Part shown: in pieces, positions 48,377 to 55,580 of the stretch | Position numbering within the stretch: the first letter of the stretch is position 1 | How the letters are laid out: each line of letters begins with the position of its first letter | Program-made: the position numbers and the translations under genes | Origin: Sinohyriopsis cumingii | Lineage: Eukaryota > Mollusca > Bivalvia > Unionida > Unionidae | DNA length: 64,000 nucleotides | Assembly: GCA_028554795.2 (NCBI GenBank) | Contig: CM068839.1 | Span: 39,461,006 to 39,525,005 of the forward strand | Reading direction: 5' to 3' | The notes under the pieces: generated by a model | Told to the model about the DNA's origin: nothing | Database searches by the model: none | What the model saw: the letters and a program-made list of their open reading frames with translations, nothing else

Positions 48377-48883
48377 ATGGAAGACTGTTATCCCTCTTTA
48401 CTTAGTGGAGAAACTTTGGACATGGAATGTGAGGAGACTGTGGAAGAAGAAGAATCCCAAGACAAAGACGAAGAAGTTATCATGATGAAGTCAAGATGGC
48501 CAGAACAAGAGGCCCATTTAGTCTCCTGTTTTGCTACAGTCCTGGCAGATAAAATGAAAGAATTGATCAAGGAAGAGTGCTATGGATGTCACAACGATCA
48601 TCCCAGTCAAATTCAACACGACAAATGTCTGATGTTGAGTCAAGAAGAAAAGTTGGACAAATATCTGGACAAAGCTTGGGGTCTCATCGAGATAGAATTC
48701 GTGTTGAATGAGTGGTATAAAGGCTTGGATAAACATTCTTCTTCTCCATTAACGTCTCTGGAGTGCCGTCCCATCGAATCTCTCTTTAACCAGAGTAAGA
48801 AGTCGGAGCTAAACGCCTTTTACTTGTCAGACATTTTCAAGCAAAAAGTCAGGATCGAATTGATCACTTATCATTACTTGTGA
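48377..48883 (+). CDS. Acidic protein of unknown function between capsid and protease genes
   Basis: The product has 168 residues. The N-terminal third is Glu/Asp-rich (ECEETVEEEESQDKDEE). Next is ECYGCHNDHPSQIQHDKC, where Cys-x2-Cys, His and Cys could bind zinc, then a helical C-terminus. The ATG lies 5 nt after the capsid stop and the frame is intact, unlike the capsid gene. Its position suggests an assembly or regulatory role. I recall similar proteins beside F54H12.2-like genes but cannot name the family. Confidence 0.6.
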   Translation: MEDCYPSLLSGETLDMECEETVEEEESQDKDEEVIMMKSRWPEQEAHLVSCFATVLADKMKELIKEECYGCHNDHPSQIQHDKCLMLSQEEKLDKYLDKAWGLIEIEFVLNEWYKGLDKHSSSPLTSLECRPIESLFNQSKKSELNAFYLSDIFKQKVRIELITYHYL

Positions 48884-48907
48884 AGAAGAAAAAAACCACA
48901 CAAATAA

Positions 48908-49318
48908 ATGGATACCTGGGAACTTTATTATCTTTTGAACTACAGTTCGTATACTGCTTCTTGGAATCCTGTCGTCTGTGCTAAAGATGAACTCCCTCAT
49001 CGCAAACCTCAAGACCATCAAGCTTATGTGATCAACACGGACGACAGTCATCTCCCAGGAATCCACAGGGTAGCCGTCTACTTTCCTCAAGAAGGATGTG
49101 TGGAATATTTCGGTTCGTATGGATTGTCTCTTTTGGAAGACGATATCATTGACTTTATGAGAAGAAATGCTCAGACCACACGATTCAATAATGTGAAATT
49201 ACAAGGCACAGATTCCTTGGTGTGTGGACAGTATTGTGTGTATTTTCTGCATCATCGCAGCCTGGGCTATTCCTTAGAACATTTAGTGGCTCATTTTGAT
49301 CCTCGTTCTTCTTCTTGA
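48908..49318 (+). CDS. Adenain/Ulp1-type cysteine protease (virion maturation)
   Basis: The product has 136 residues, shorter than most adenains. His53 sits in GIHRVAVYF. Gln99 and Cys106 occur in LQGTDSLVCGQYCVYF, the expected oxyanion Gln and nucleophile of the family that cleaves capsid precursors. The acidic member of the triad, normally just before SYG or PFG, is replaced by Gly69 in EYFGSYGL, a single-base change from an Asp codon, so activity may be lost unless Glu66 substitutes. The gene follows the acidic gene by 24 nt. No histone-type stem-loop follows. Confidence 0.7.
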   Translation: MDTWELYYLLNYSSYTASWNPVVCAKDELPHRKPQDHQAYVINTDDSHLPGIHRVAVYFPQEGCVEYFGSYGLSLLEDDIIDFMRRNAQTTRFNNVKLQGTDSLVCGQYCVYFLHHRSLGYSLEHLVAHFDPRSSS

Positions 49319-49700
49319 AACGATGTGAAAGTAGATCGATGGTTTTGTGACCATTATACTTATCTTTGGCTCAAGCTAGGAAACGTAGTGTCCATCAATG
49401 GCCTAATGACTTCCAACAGTGGAAATCACAATTTCATTCACAATGTTGTCAACCCTGTCCAAAATAATGTGTTAGTTGAAAAAAATGTTTGTGATTTGAA
49501 AAAAATGTTTGATGTTAAATTGAATAGTTATTGTTAAAATGTTATAGTTACTTGTAAGTGTTAAGTGATTTTGAATAAAAATGTTGTGTTTTGAAAAAAA
49601 TGCCTTTGTGATTTGTTTTGCTATAGGAATCTTGATTAATGCTCTTTGACTTCTTACTATCCCTCTCATGACACTCATTGAACGTTCCTACTCGAAAACC
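49319..49700 (+). other. Spacer between protease gene and array
   Basis: AT-rich, with three copies of a TTGAAAAAAATG.TTTGTGATT-type phrase (about 49,477-49,620) and AATAAA near 49,574 that could end the protease transcript. No gene seen. Confidence 0.5.
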
Positions 49701-49707
49701 GTGTAGG

Positions 49708-49743
49708 GATGTTTTCCTTCACGTCCGCGCTTTGACCATAAAA
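49708..49743 (+). promoter_or_regulatory. Promoter of gene X (right)
   Basis: The core TTTTCCTTCACGTCCGCGC is followed by a TATA-like CATAAAA at 49,737-49,743; the ATG is at 49,797. The upstream TCATGATCTAGGTAA block is absent here. Confidence 0.65.
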
Positions 49744-49796
49744 CCGGGGGCAGCCTCCAGTCTAACCATCCATTGTCGACTCATCCTCCTACGAAG

Positions 49797-50171
49797 ATGT
49801 GCTCCGAACTAGCTAAACTAAACGAAGCCTACGTGAATTTGCATAGGGTCAGACACAGTCTGATACCGAAGCCAGAAGAGATAGAGAATGTGAGAATCTT
49901 AAAAGTCACTGAAGACCTGATAGAAGAGCTCTTCAGAGAAGAAATTAACAGGGAGAAGGAAGAATGGACAGAGAAGTAAAGACTCCAGAAACAGCAGAGA
50001 GAGCAGCAACAGAAACGACAACAGCAGCAGCAGCAACCTGAACCTGACAGAGGCTTTGTCGACTGTCGTATCGATACCAAAGAGTTCTTTTCTTTTCGAT
50101 GAAGCAGACCTTATCCTGCGAGAAAGCCTATTGTCAGAGGAGGTCGCAATCTTAGAACCTAAAAGATGGCC
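49797..50171 (+). pseudogene. Gene X, right copy: small helical protein, frame unclear
   Basis: The ATG frame gives 60 residues (MCSELAKLNEAYVNLHRVRH, then a Glu-rich helix) and stops at TAA 49,977-49,979. Past that stop the same frame stays open through a Gln-rich stretch and RGFVDCRIDTKEFF to TGA near 50,100. The +1 frame is also open across the whole region to TAG at about 50,171 and would give an acidic tail. Both tails are also readable in the left copy. Either the TAA is a mutation, or a frame change joins the parts. The helical N-terminus resembles those of Y and Z, so the three may be paralogues. Confidence 0.5.
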
Positions 50172-50199
50172 ATAGCTTCAGGTTCACACACAAAAAAAC

Positions 50200-50235
50200 A
50201 TCTCTTTTCAGGGCTAATCCAATCTCTAGAAAAGA
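50200..50235 (+). terminator. Histone-type stem-loop after gene X (right), decayed
   Basis: ATCTCTTTTCAGGGCT (50,200-50,215) keeps the loop and right arm, but the left arm has one mismatch and one wobble pair. TAGAAAAGAAATAAC follows. Decay here fits the damaged gene X. Confidence 0.7.
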
Positions 50236-50404
50236 AATAACAATCGATTGCCTATAATAAGTTCAAAAAATAAAAGTGCGTGTATAAGCACATGAATTCT
50301 TTATCTTGCTTAGAAACTGTGTGTATAAGTATTTTCTTTAAGTGGCTTGTCAACATGTTTTAGAATAGTGATGGGTAGTATAAAAAAGTGAGTGAGTGTT
50401 TCTT

Positions 50405-50564
50405 TTAGGTCCGCGCGTTGTTTGGTCATGATCTAGGTAATATAAGTTTTGTCTTAGGAGGATGTTTTCCTTCACGTCCGCGCGTTTTAAGTGATGCTCT
50501 AGGTAATATAAGTTTTGGGTCTTAGGGGATATTTTCCTTCACGTCCGCGCTTTTCGTATAAATA
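50405..50564 (+). promoter_or_regulatory. Promoter of gene Y (right) with duplicated core motif
   Basis: AGGTCCGCGCGTTG lies at about 50,407, TCATGATCTAGGTAA at about 50,427, a first core at 50,461-50,484, a decayed ATGCTCTAGGTAA block, a second core at 50,528-50,553 and TATAAATA at 50,557-50,564. The ATG follows at 50,617. Confidence 0.75.
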
Positions 50565-50616
50565 CAAAACTAGTCGGCAGGTGGCTACCCATCGTTGACC
50601 TGTTAACAGCAAGACA

Positions 50617-50931
50617 ATGAATACAAGGATTGTAAAACTTCTAGAACTCCAGATACACCTGGAATATGCCAGGCGTATAGTGAATGAGCGGGCTGCGGAG
50701 GCCATTGTTGAAGAAAGAAGAATAAAAGAGGAAGAGGAGCAAAAAAGGAAAAAAGAAGAGGAGGAAAAGAAAATAGGAGAGAGGATGGCTTACAATATTC
50801 CAGAGACAGAGGATTGGGGTGCTGAAGCCAATTATCCTCCCTCTGCGCTCCCAGTCAAAATAGTAAACTGGAAGAAAGATTGGAGGTTTAGATGTGTCTG
50901 CGGTGCCAGACCAGGGAGGTGCAACCATTAA
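50617..50931 (+). CDS. Gene Y, right copy: small helical Lys/Glu-rich protein with Cys/His tail
   Basis: The product has 104 residues: a helical N-terminus (LLELQIHLEYARR), a Glu/Lys/Arg-rich middle shorter than in the left copy, and a conserved end RCVCGARPGRCNH. Compared with 618-953, the changes are concentrated in the charged middle, and gaps keep the frame, as expected under selection for a protein. The Cys/His tail might coordinate a metal. Genes X and Z flank it in the same orientation. Function unknown. Confidence 0.72.
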   Translation: MNTRIVKLLELQIHLEYARRIVNERAAEAIVEERRIKEEEEQKRKKEEEEKKIGERMAYNIPETEDWGAEANYPPSALPVKIVNWKKDWRFRCVCGARPGRCNH

Positions 50932-50958
50932 CCATGTGCGCTGGAGTTCAAAACAAAC

Positions 50959-50998
50959 AGCCCTTTTCAGGGCTAGCCAAAAACCTTGAAAAGAGATA
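50959..50998 (+). terminator. Histone-type stem-loop and downstream element after gene Y (right)
   Basis: AGCCCTTTTCAGGGCT (50,959-50,974) is a perfect stem-loop that begins 28 nt after the stop codon; TGAAAAGAGATAG lies about 12 nt further on. Confidence 0.85.
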
Positions 50999-51009
50999 GT
51001 AATCCATTT

Positions 51010-51340
51010 GCCAATGTGTGTATATGATTGTGTGTTTGTAAGCGCTAGCCTAGGTTTGTGTGGATAGTAGATTATTGGGTTTTGTAATCACTCACGTACG
51101 TTTGTGTGGATAGTAGATTTGGGTTTGATTTTAATGCTTTGCGTGTGTGGATGGTAGATTTGGGGTTTAATTTTGCTGCTTAGTGTGTGTGTGGTATAGT
51201 TTGGGTTTTGTAAGCGCTAACGTACGTTGTGTGGATAGTAGATTAATGGGTTTGATTTTTTGCTCATTGGCGTGTGCGGATGGTATATTTTGGGTTTGTT
51301 TATTGCTGCTTCGCGTATGTGGATAGTAGATAATATGAGA
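51010..51340 (+). repeat. Spacer repeats between Y and Z (right)
   Basis: Five or six degenerate units share GTGTGGATAGTAGATT and TGGGTTT, with GCGTGTG variants. They correspond to the spacer phrases of the left array and may be multiplied enhancer-like elements. Confidence 0.6.
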
Positions 51341-51354
51341 TGAGAAAAGTAGGG

Positions 51355-51390
51355 GATGTTTTCCTTCACGTCCGCGCTTTTCCTATCAGA
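51355..51390 (+). promoter_or_regulatory. Promoter of gene Z (right)
   Basis: The intact core TTTTCCTTCACGTCCGCGC is followed by CCTATCAG where the other promoters have a TATA-like box, so the box is weak or lost. The ATG lies 60 nt on. Confidence 0.65.
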
Positions 51391-51442
51391 ACTCATAGTG
51401 TTGGTCGTTCGCACCATTCCACGGAATAACGGAAAGAAGAAC

Positions 51443-52027
51443 ATGGCAACAGTGACAAGTTTATTTAACGATTTGAGACATAGCTATTTTTGGATCATGG
51501 ATGGGACTTATGTAGTAGAAAGACTGAATAAGGAAGGAAGATTTGAAGGTAGCCTGAACAATGTGAAGAGTCTTGGAGTAGCAAAAGACCTAACAGGGGG
51601 AATGATTGAGGAAGAAGTAGAAAGAATCAGAGGATTTATTGACCCACCTTACGTGAGAGTAGGTAGTTTAAAGGAAGCCTTGGATCATGTCATAGAAGTC
51701 AGGAGCTTCCTAGAAAATAGCTTTTACTGGACTAACTGGTGGTACGTAAAGTGGGGTTTTAACCAGTTGATAAAAGCAGAAGAACTAATTAGAGAGATAA
51801 TGAAAGTAGAAGTGATGAAGATAAAAGAAAAATGGAGTAAAGAGAGAAAGGAAGAAGAGAATAAGAAGAAGAAATTAGAATTTGAAAGATTGAATAACAA
51901 CTGGATGAAGATCCAACAGAAATTCAGAGCGATGGGTTATAATGACTGGATGACAGAGACTGAAAAGAGGAAGAAGAAAAGAATTTTGGGAAAGATAAGG
52001 GGATGGTGGAAAAAATGGAGGAAATAG
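51443..52027 (+). CDS. Gene Z, right copy: helical protein with basic Trp-rich tail
   Basis: The product has 194 residues. The ATG at 51,443 was preferred to the longer upstream frame because it lies at the same distance from the promoter core as in the other genes. Residues 1-65 have no counterpart in the left copy. Residues 70-120 (SLKEALDHVIEVRSFLE and on) align with the left protein's helical start. A Lys/Glu stretch, a second helical part and the basic tail LGKIRGWWKKWRK follow. It is far less low-complexity than the left copy, so homology searches should start from this protein. A stem-loop follows 24 nt after the stop. Confidence 0.75.
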   Translation: MATVTSLFNDLRHSYFWIMDGTYVVERLNKEGRFEGSLNNVKSLGVAKDLTGGMIEEEVERIRGFIDPPYVRVGSLKEALDHVIEVRSFLENSFYWTNWWYVKWGFNQLIKAEELIREIMKVEVMKIKEKWSKERKEEENKKKKLEFERLNNNWMKIQQKFRAMGYNDWMTETEKRKKKRILGKIRGWWKKWRK

Positions 52028-52051
52028 AAGCAGAAGAAGAAGAAACCCAAA

Positions 52052-52090
52052 GGCCCTTTTCAGGGCCCCTTCATATACCTCGAAAAGACC
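52052..52090 (+). terminator. Histone-type stem-loop and downstream element after gene Z (right)
   Basis: GGCCCTTTTCAGGGCC (52,052-52,067) is a perfect stem; CGAAAAGACC lies about 12 nt downstream. Confidence 0.88.
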
Positions 52091-52129
52091 TTGACTTTCA
52101 TGCCTACCCCTTTTTTTTTTTTTAAAAAA

Positions 52130-52470
52130 ATAGAGACCCTCCCTGTTTAAATTTTCCCATGTTCAATTTCCATAGACCCATAAGGTCGGGACCGTATTAA
52201 AATAGGGTCCCGACCCTGTTCAATTCCCCTTGACGCTATAGTGCCGGTCGTGTATTCCCCATGTTAAATTCCCCTTGACCCTATAGTGCCGGTCCTGTAT
52301 TCCCCATGTTAAATTCCCCATGACCCTATAGTGCCGGGCTAGTTTTCCCATGTTAAATTTACATAGACCCTATAGTGCCGGTCCTGTATTCCCCATGTTA
52401 AATTACATAGACCTTATAGTGCCGGGCTAGTTTTCCCCATGTTAAATTTACATAGACCCTATAGTGCCGG
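52130..52470 (+). repeat. Tandem repeats closing the right array
   Basis: Six or seven units of about 45 bp read CCCCATGTTAAATT then CATAGACCCTATAGTGCC and GG. A 9-bp inverted repeat (GGTCGGGAC / GTCCCGACC) at about 52,185-52,215 can form a hairpin. The repeat ends in the same phrase as the left copy, marking the probable element end. Confidence 0.75.
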
Positions 52471-52479
52471 GACCATGTT

Positions 52480-52900
52480 TTTAATGGAATCGCCCCCATA
52501 TACTACTAGTTCCTGTCTTATGAGGCAAGTTATTGATAAATAGAATGAATAACGTAGATCGGAGGATAGAGTCGTGTAGTACTCCACAATTAATATTTTT
52601 ACTTTGAATAAGTTGACCATTTAAAGATACTTTTTGCACTTTATCGGTTAAGTAAGAAGTAAACCAGTTTAGGGAGTTTTCACTGCATTGATATATTTCT
52701 TCACGCAAAATGTCATGGTTTGCAAGATCAAAAACTTCACGAAAATCACCCGTAATAGTGCCTATCGATTCTCCTTGATCTAATGGTTTCAGCCATTTAT
52801 CATTCAAAGATAAAAGTGTAGCTTCACAGGAGTGTTTCTGTGGGAGAACCGATTTCAGTTGAAAGATGCAACATAAGATTTGATGATACCACTGTTGTAA
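52480..52900 (-). pseudogene. LINE reverse transcriptase fragment (minus strand)
   Basis: The minus strand reads a reverse transcriptase block with DFREVFDLANHDILREEI, LNWFTSYLTDKVQKVSLNG and STLFILFINNLPH, preceded by a decayed segment upstream to about 52,880. The palm motif YxDD, which should follow, is missing because the fragment stops at the array's closing repeats. Either the element inserted into this LINE or a rearrangement joined them. Confidence 0.8.
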
Positions 52901-53439
52901 AGATAAGAAGATAACACCATGCTATGTTGGATTGTCATCAGCCCAAGTTCGCACCTCAATGTATATTTCAGCGTCCAGCTAATCACCAATATTCACCTTT
53001 TTCTCTTTTATTTAATGCACAAGTTTTCTTTTCAGATCCACTTTTTTTTATTTATAAAGCGGGCATGCTTCTCTTGATTTGCTCTCGATTCAACATATGT
53101 AACATCTATGAATGTTGTTGTTATTGGATTAGTCAAGAACGGAATTTGTCGATTGTATAACATCACTACTTTTGAAGCACTCTGGAAAATATTGTTACAA
53201 GCAACGTTGTTGACTAAATTAAGGGGCTGTACCTGTTAATTCTGAACTGAATACCTGAACGTCATTTAAAGCTTACATCTTATTTCAAAGAACTGTTTAT
53301 GCCAGATAGCTTTTTTTAAACAAATCATTTCCTTCCTTCCAAACTTTAGTTAGATTAGAAGAATGATGAAATTTATGATAAATGAAAATATGGGGGCTTT
53401 AAAACATCCTTAACTGATTCCCAATTGTTTTTGTTCATT
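52901..53439. other. No gene seen
   Basis: AT-rich DNA between two transposon remnants. Confidence 0.4.
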
Positions 53440-53880
53440 CGTCATCATTCAAATCCCTTTGTGTTGGTCCGTTTATCTTGGTTTTTCGGTCTTAATTGAA
53501 AATATTCAATAAATTTTGCAGAAACGTTCTCACAAAAAAGACTAAAATCATTGCATTTCTCTTCAAAACAAGTTGTCTCATCATCCGAAATTCCCTCAAA
53601 TGCGAATACTTTTGTCCAAAATAAGATTTCGGTCCTTTTTGTGAACAGCGTCATCCTTGAAATTTTGCCTAGTTATTTCACGATTGTGCCTGATACACAA
53701 GTCATGAGTCGATTCTGGAAATGTGGTCCGCATTGCTTTGACCATGTCCACTTCGTTGTTGGTCCCAATCACAAGTTTACTCAGATCTCTGTCTATTAAT
53801 TTCATCTTCAAATGATGAACCAGGTGGCAGTAACTCTCAAAGTCACTATTTTTGTGCATGAAAAACCGGTCATATAAATA
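53440..53880 (-). pseudogene. MULE-type transposase fragment, frameshifted (minus strand)
   Basis: The minus frame from 53,859 reads LVIGTNNEVDMVKAMRTTFP followed by LCIRHNREITRQNFKDD. This fits the MULE transposase core, where an acidic residue in the TD.E region is followed by FP...L.C..H. The frame shifts near 53,600-53,650 into a second segment (FEGISDDETTCFEEKCNDF). Only the central domain is present. Confidence 0.6.
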
Positions 53881-54948
53881 TTGGATTTTGTCCTGTACAC
53901 AGTCTATTTACAGAAAGTTGTTTATAAGAAAATCACGGTCACAAGTATGATACAGAGGTTAAACTTCTTATCAACTCCTAAAACAGTCTGTTTGGTGCAG
54001 CACATATTCTTCATGTCAGTTATCTGTTCATCATCATACAGCACAGTGTATAGCATTTTCCATCAGTCTGTATTAGAGCCTTATGAAAGAACGGTTGTGT
54101 GTGATCACTGCCAGTTTAATACCGAAATAATTTCAGAACTGCTCAAAATAAACCTCGAGTCCTATCAAATATATGATTTACTCGAGTAAGATATCATACG
54201 TCTATATAAAGCTAATCTTCTGGACCACGTACTAATTATAATAAAGAAAATGATAATGTAACGAAAATGTTGGCGTTATATTAAAAAGATTAAATATATT
54301 TTAATAATCTTTGTTTAATGCACCATATCTTATTTTTTTGTCTCAATTCACATTTTAGTGTAATAAATTTGGAGTATGTGCATTTGTTTATAGCTCTCCA
54401 TTTAAAGGATTTCCTAGATTTTTGTGATTACTTGTTCGATTATGGGAAGTCAGTGCTGGAGAGTTAATCCTCAGACTGAAATAATTAGCCAGTTACAAGA
54501 GGCAAACATCATTTTGAGTTTCTATGCCATGGTTTACTTTTGGTGAATTCATATCGGAGGCACATGAGTGACCCTGTCACTCAGTAGTCCCCATTAAAAT
54601 CTAATGGTCTAAATTGATTGTGTGACTCCAGGTGCAGTATTTATGATTGGAGACTGGTAAATTATACAATGTAATAACCGAGAAGGGACTGTTCCATCAT
54701 TGACAGGTGCCATTTATTGTTGCTGTGGTGGTAAATATGGTTTAGAGCTACAGGCCAAATGTAGGTTAATATTAAAATTGAGAAAAAAATATTGCCCTTG
54801 CAGCGATTCTCTCTTTCTCTCTCTATATATATATATTGGTCGGAGTATGATAATGTATCTTTATCATTGCATACAAAAATCAACAGCTTCTTCTTTTACC
54901 CAAATGCAAGTCACCCACAAAATTTGGTGCAGAAATAATTTCTAGTTC
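53881..54948. other. No gene recognised
   Basis: AT-rich, with a short (TA)n patch at about 54,822-54,836. The 102-codon frame from 53,881 shows no domain. Confidence 0.4.
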
Positions 54949-55580
54949 ATGTCCATTTCCTTGATCTTGGACCTTTTGACCAAGCAATCAATAGGCTTCT
55001 TCCATATTCCAGGTGCAAAATATCCACAACGTTTAATTGTGAGATGTGGTGTTGAACAAATGCTATTATGTGAAATTATTTTTTTTTTTTTAAAAAGTCA
55101 TAGGGACTTTTACCTCGTATCTCATTTCAATAAGTTTGTAATGGACTCCAGGTGCTAGGTATCCACAAAGTTTAGTCCTTGTCTGTGATGTAGTAGTTTT
55201 TGTGAAAACCATTTTGCTTCATTTAGTCAGTGACTTTTGATGCTTAGTGACCAAAAACTGATAGACTTCTTCTTTTATCCAAGTGCATGCCATTCACAAA
55301 GTTTGCTCCAGGTCGGAGATACAGAACAAATGTTAATGTGCAGAACACTTTCACCCATAGTGACCTGGACTTTTGACCTTTTGACCACAGAACTTATACG
55401 CTTCTTCTGTATCCCAAATGCAAACCATCCACAAAGTTTGGTCCAAGACTGTGATGGAGAACATATTTATTCTTTTAGCCAATGATCTTGACCTCTGGTA
55501 TTTTGACCCCAACATCAATGTACTTTATCCTTAACCCAAAAGCAAGCTATTTACAAGCTTTGGAAAAGGCAGATGGTAGA
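54949..55580. repeat. Degenerate tandem repeats with TGACCTTTTGACC phrases
   Basis: Four or so decayed units of roughly 130-150 bp share CTTGGACCTTTTGACC, AGACTTCTTC, CATTCACAAAGTTTG-type and TGTGATG.AGAACA phrases. Confidence 0.6.

Larger units (their letters stand above)
46331..52470 (+). mobile_element. Maverick/Polinton- or adintovirus-like integrated element, 5'-truncated
   Basis: Compact same-strand genes separated by 3-28 nt (capsid block 46,331-49,318) are followed by the X-Y-Z array and closing repeats. Penton-like, pX-like, capsid-like and adenain-type protease genes together are the morphogenesis set of Polintons and adintoviruses. DNA polymerase B, integrase and packaging ATPase are absent, and the first gene lacks its 5' part, so the left half is lost. 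Stops in the capsid gene show that it no longer makes particles. Assigning the array to the element is inference from adjacency and from the second copy. Confidence 0.65.

Noticed and set aside
48388-49090. Minus-strand frames inside the acidic and protease genes, and those at 46,370-47,137 and 47,417-47,734
   Set aside because: They overlap recognised + strand genes and show no motifs.
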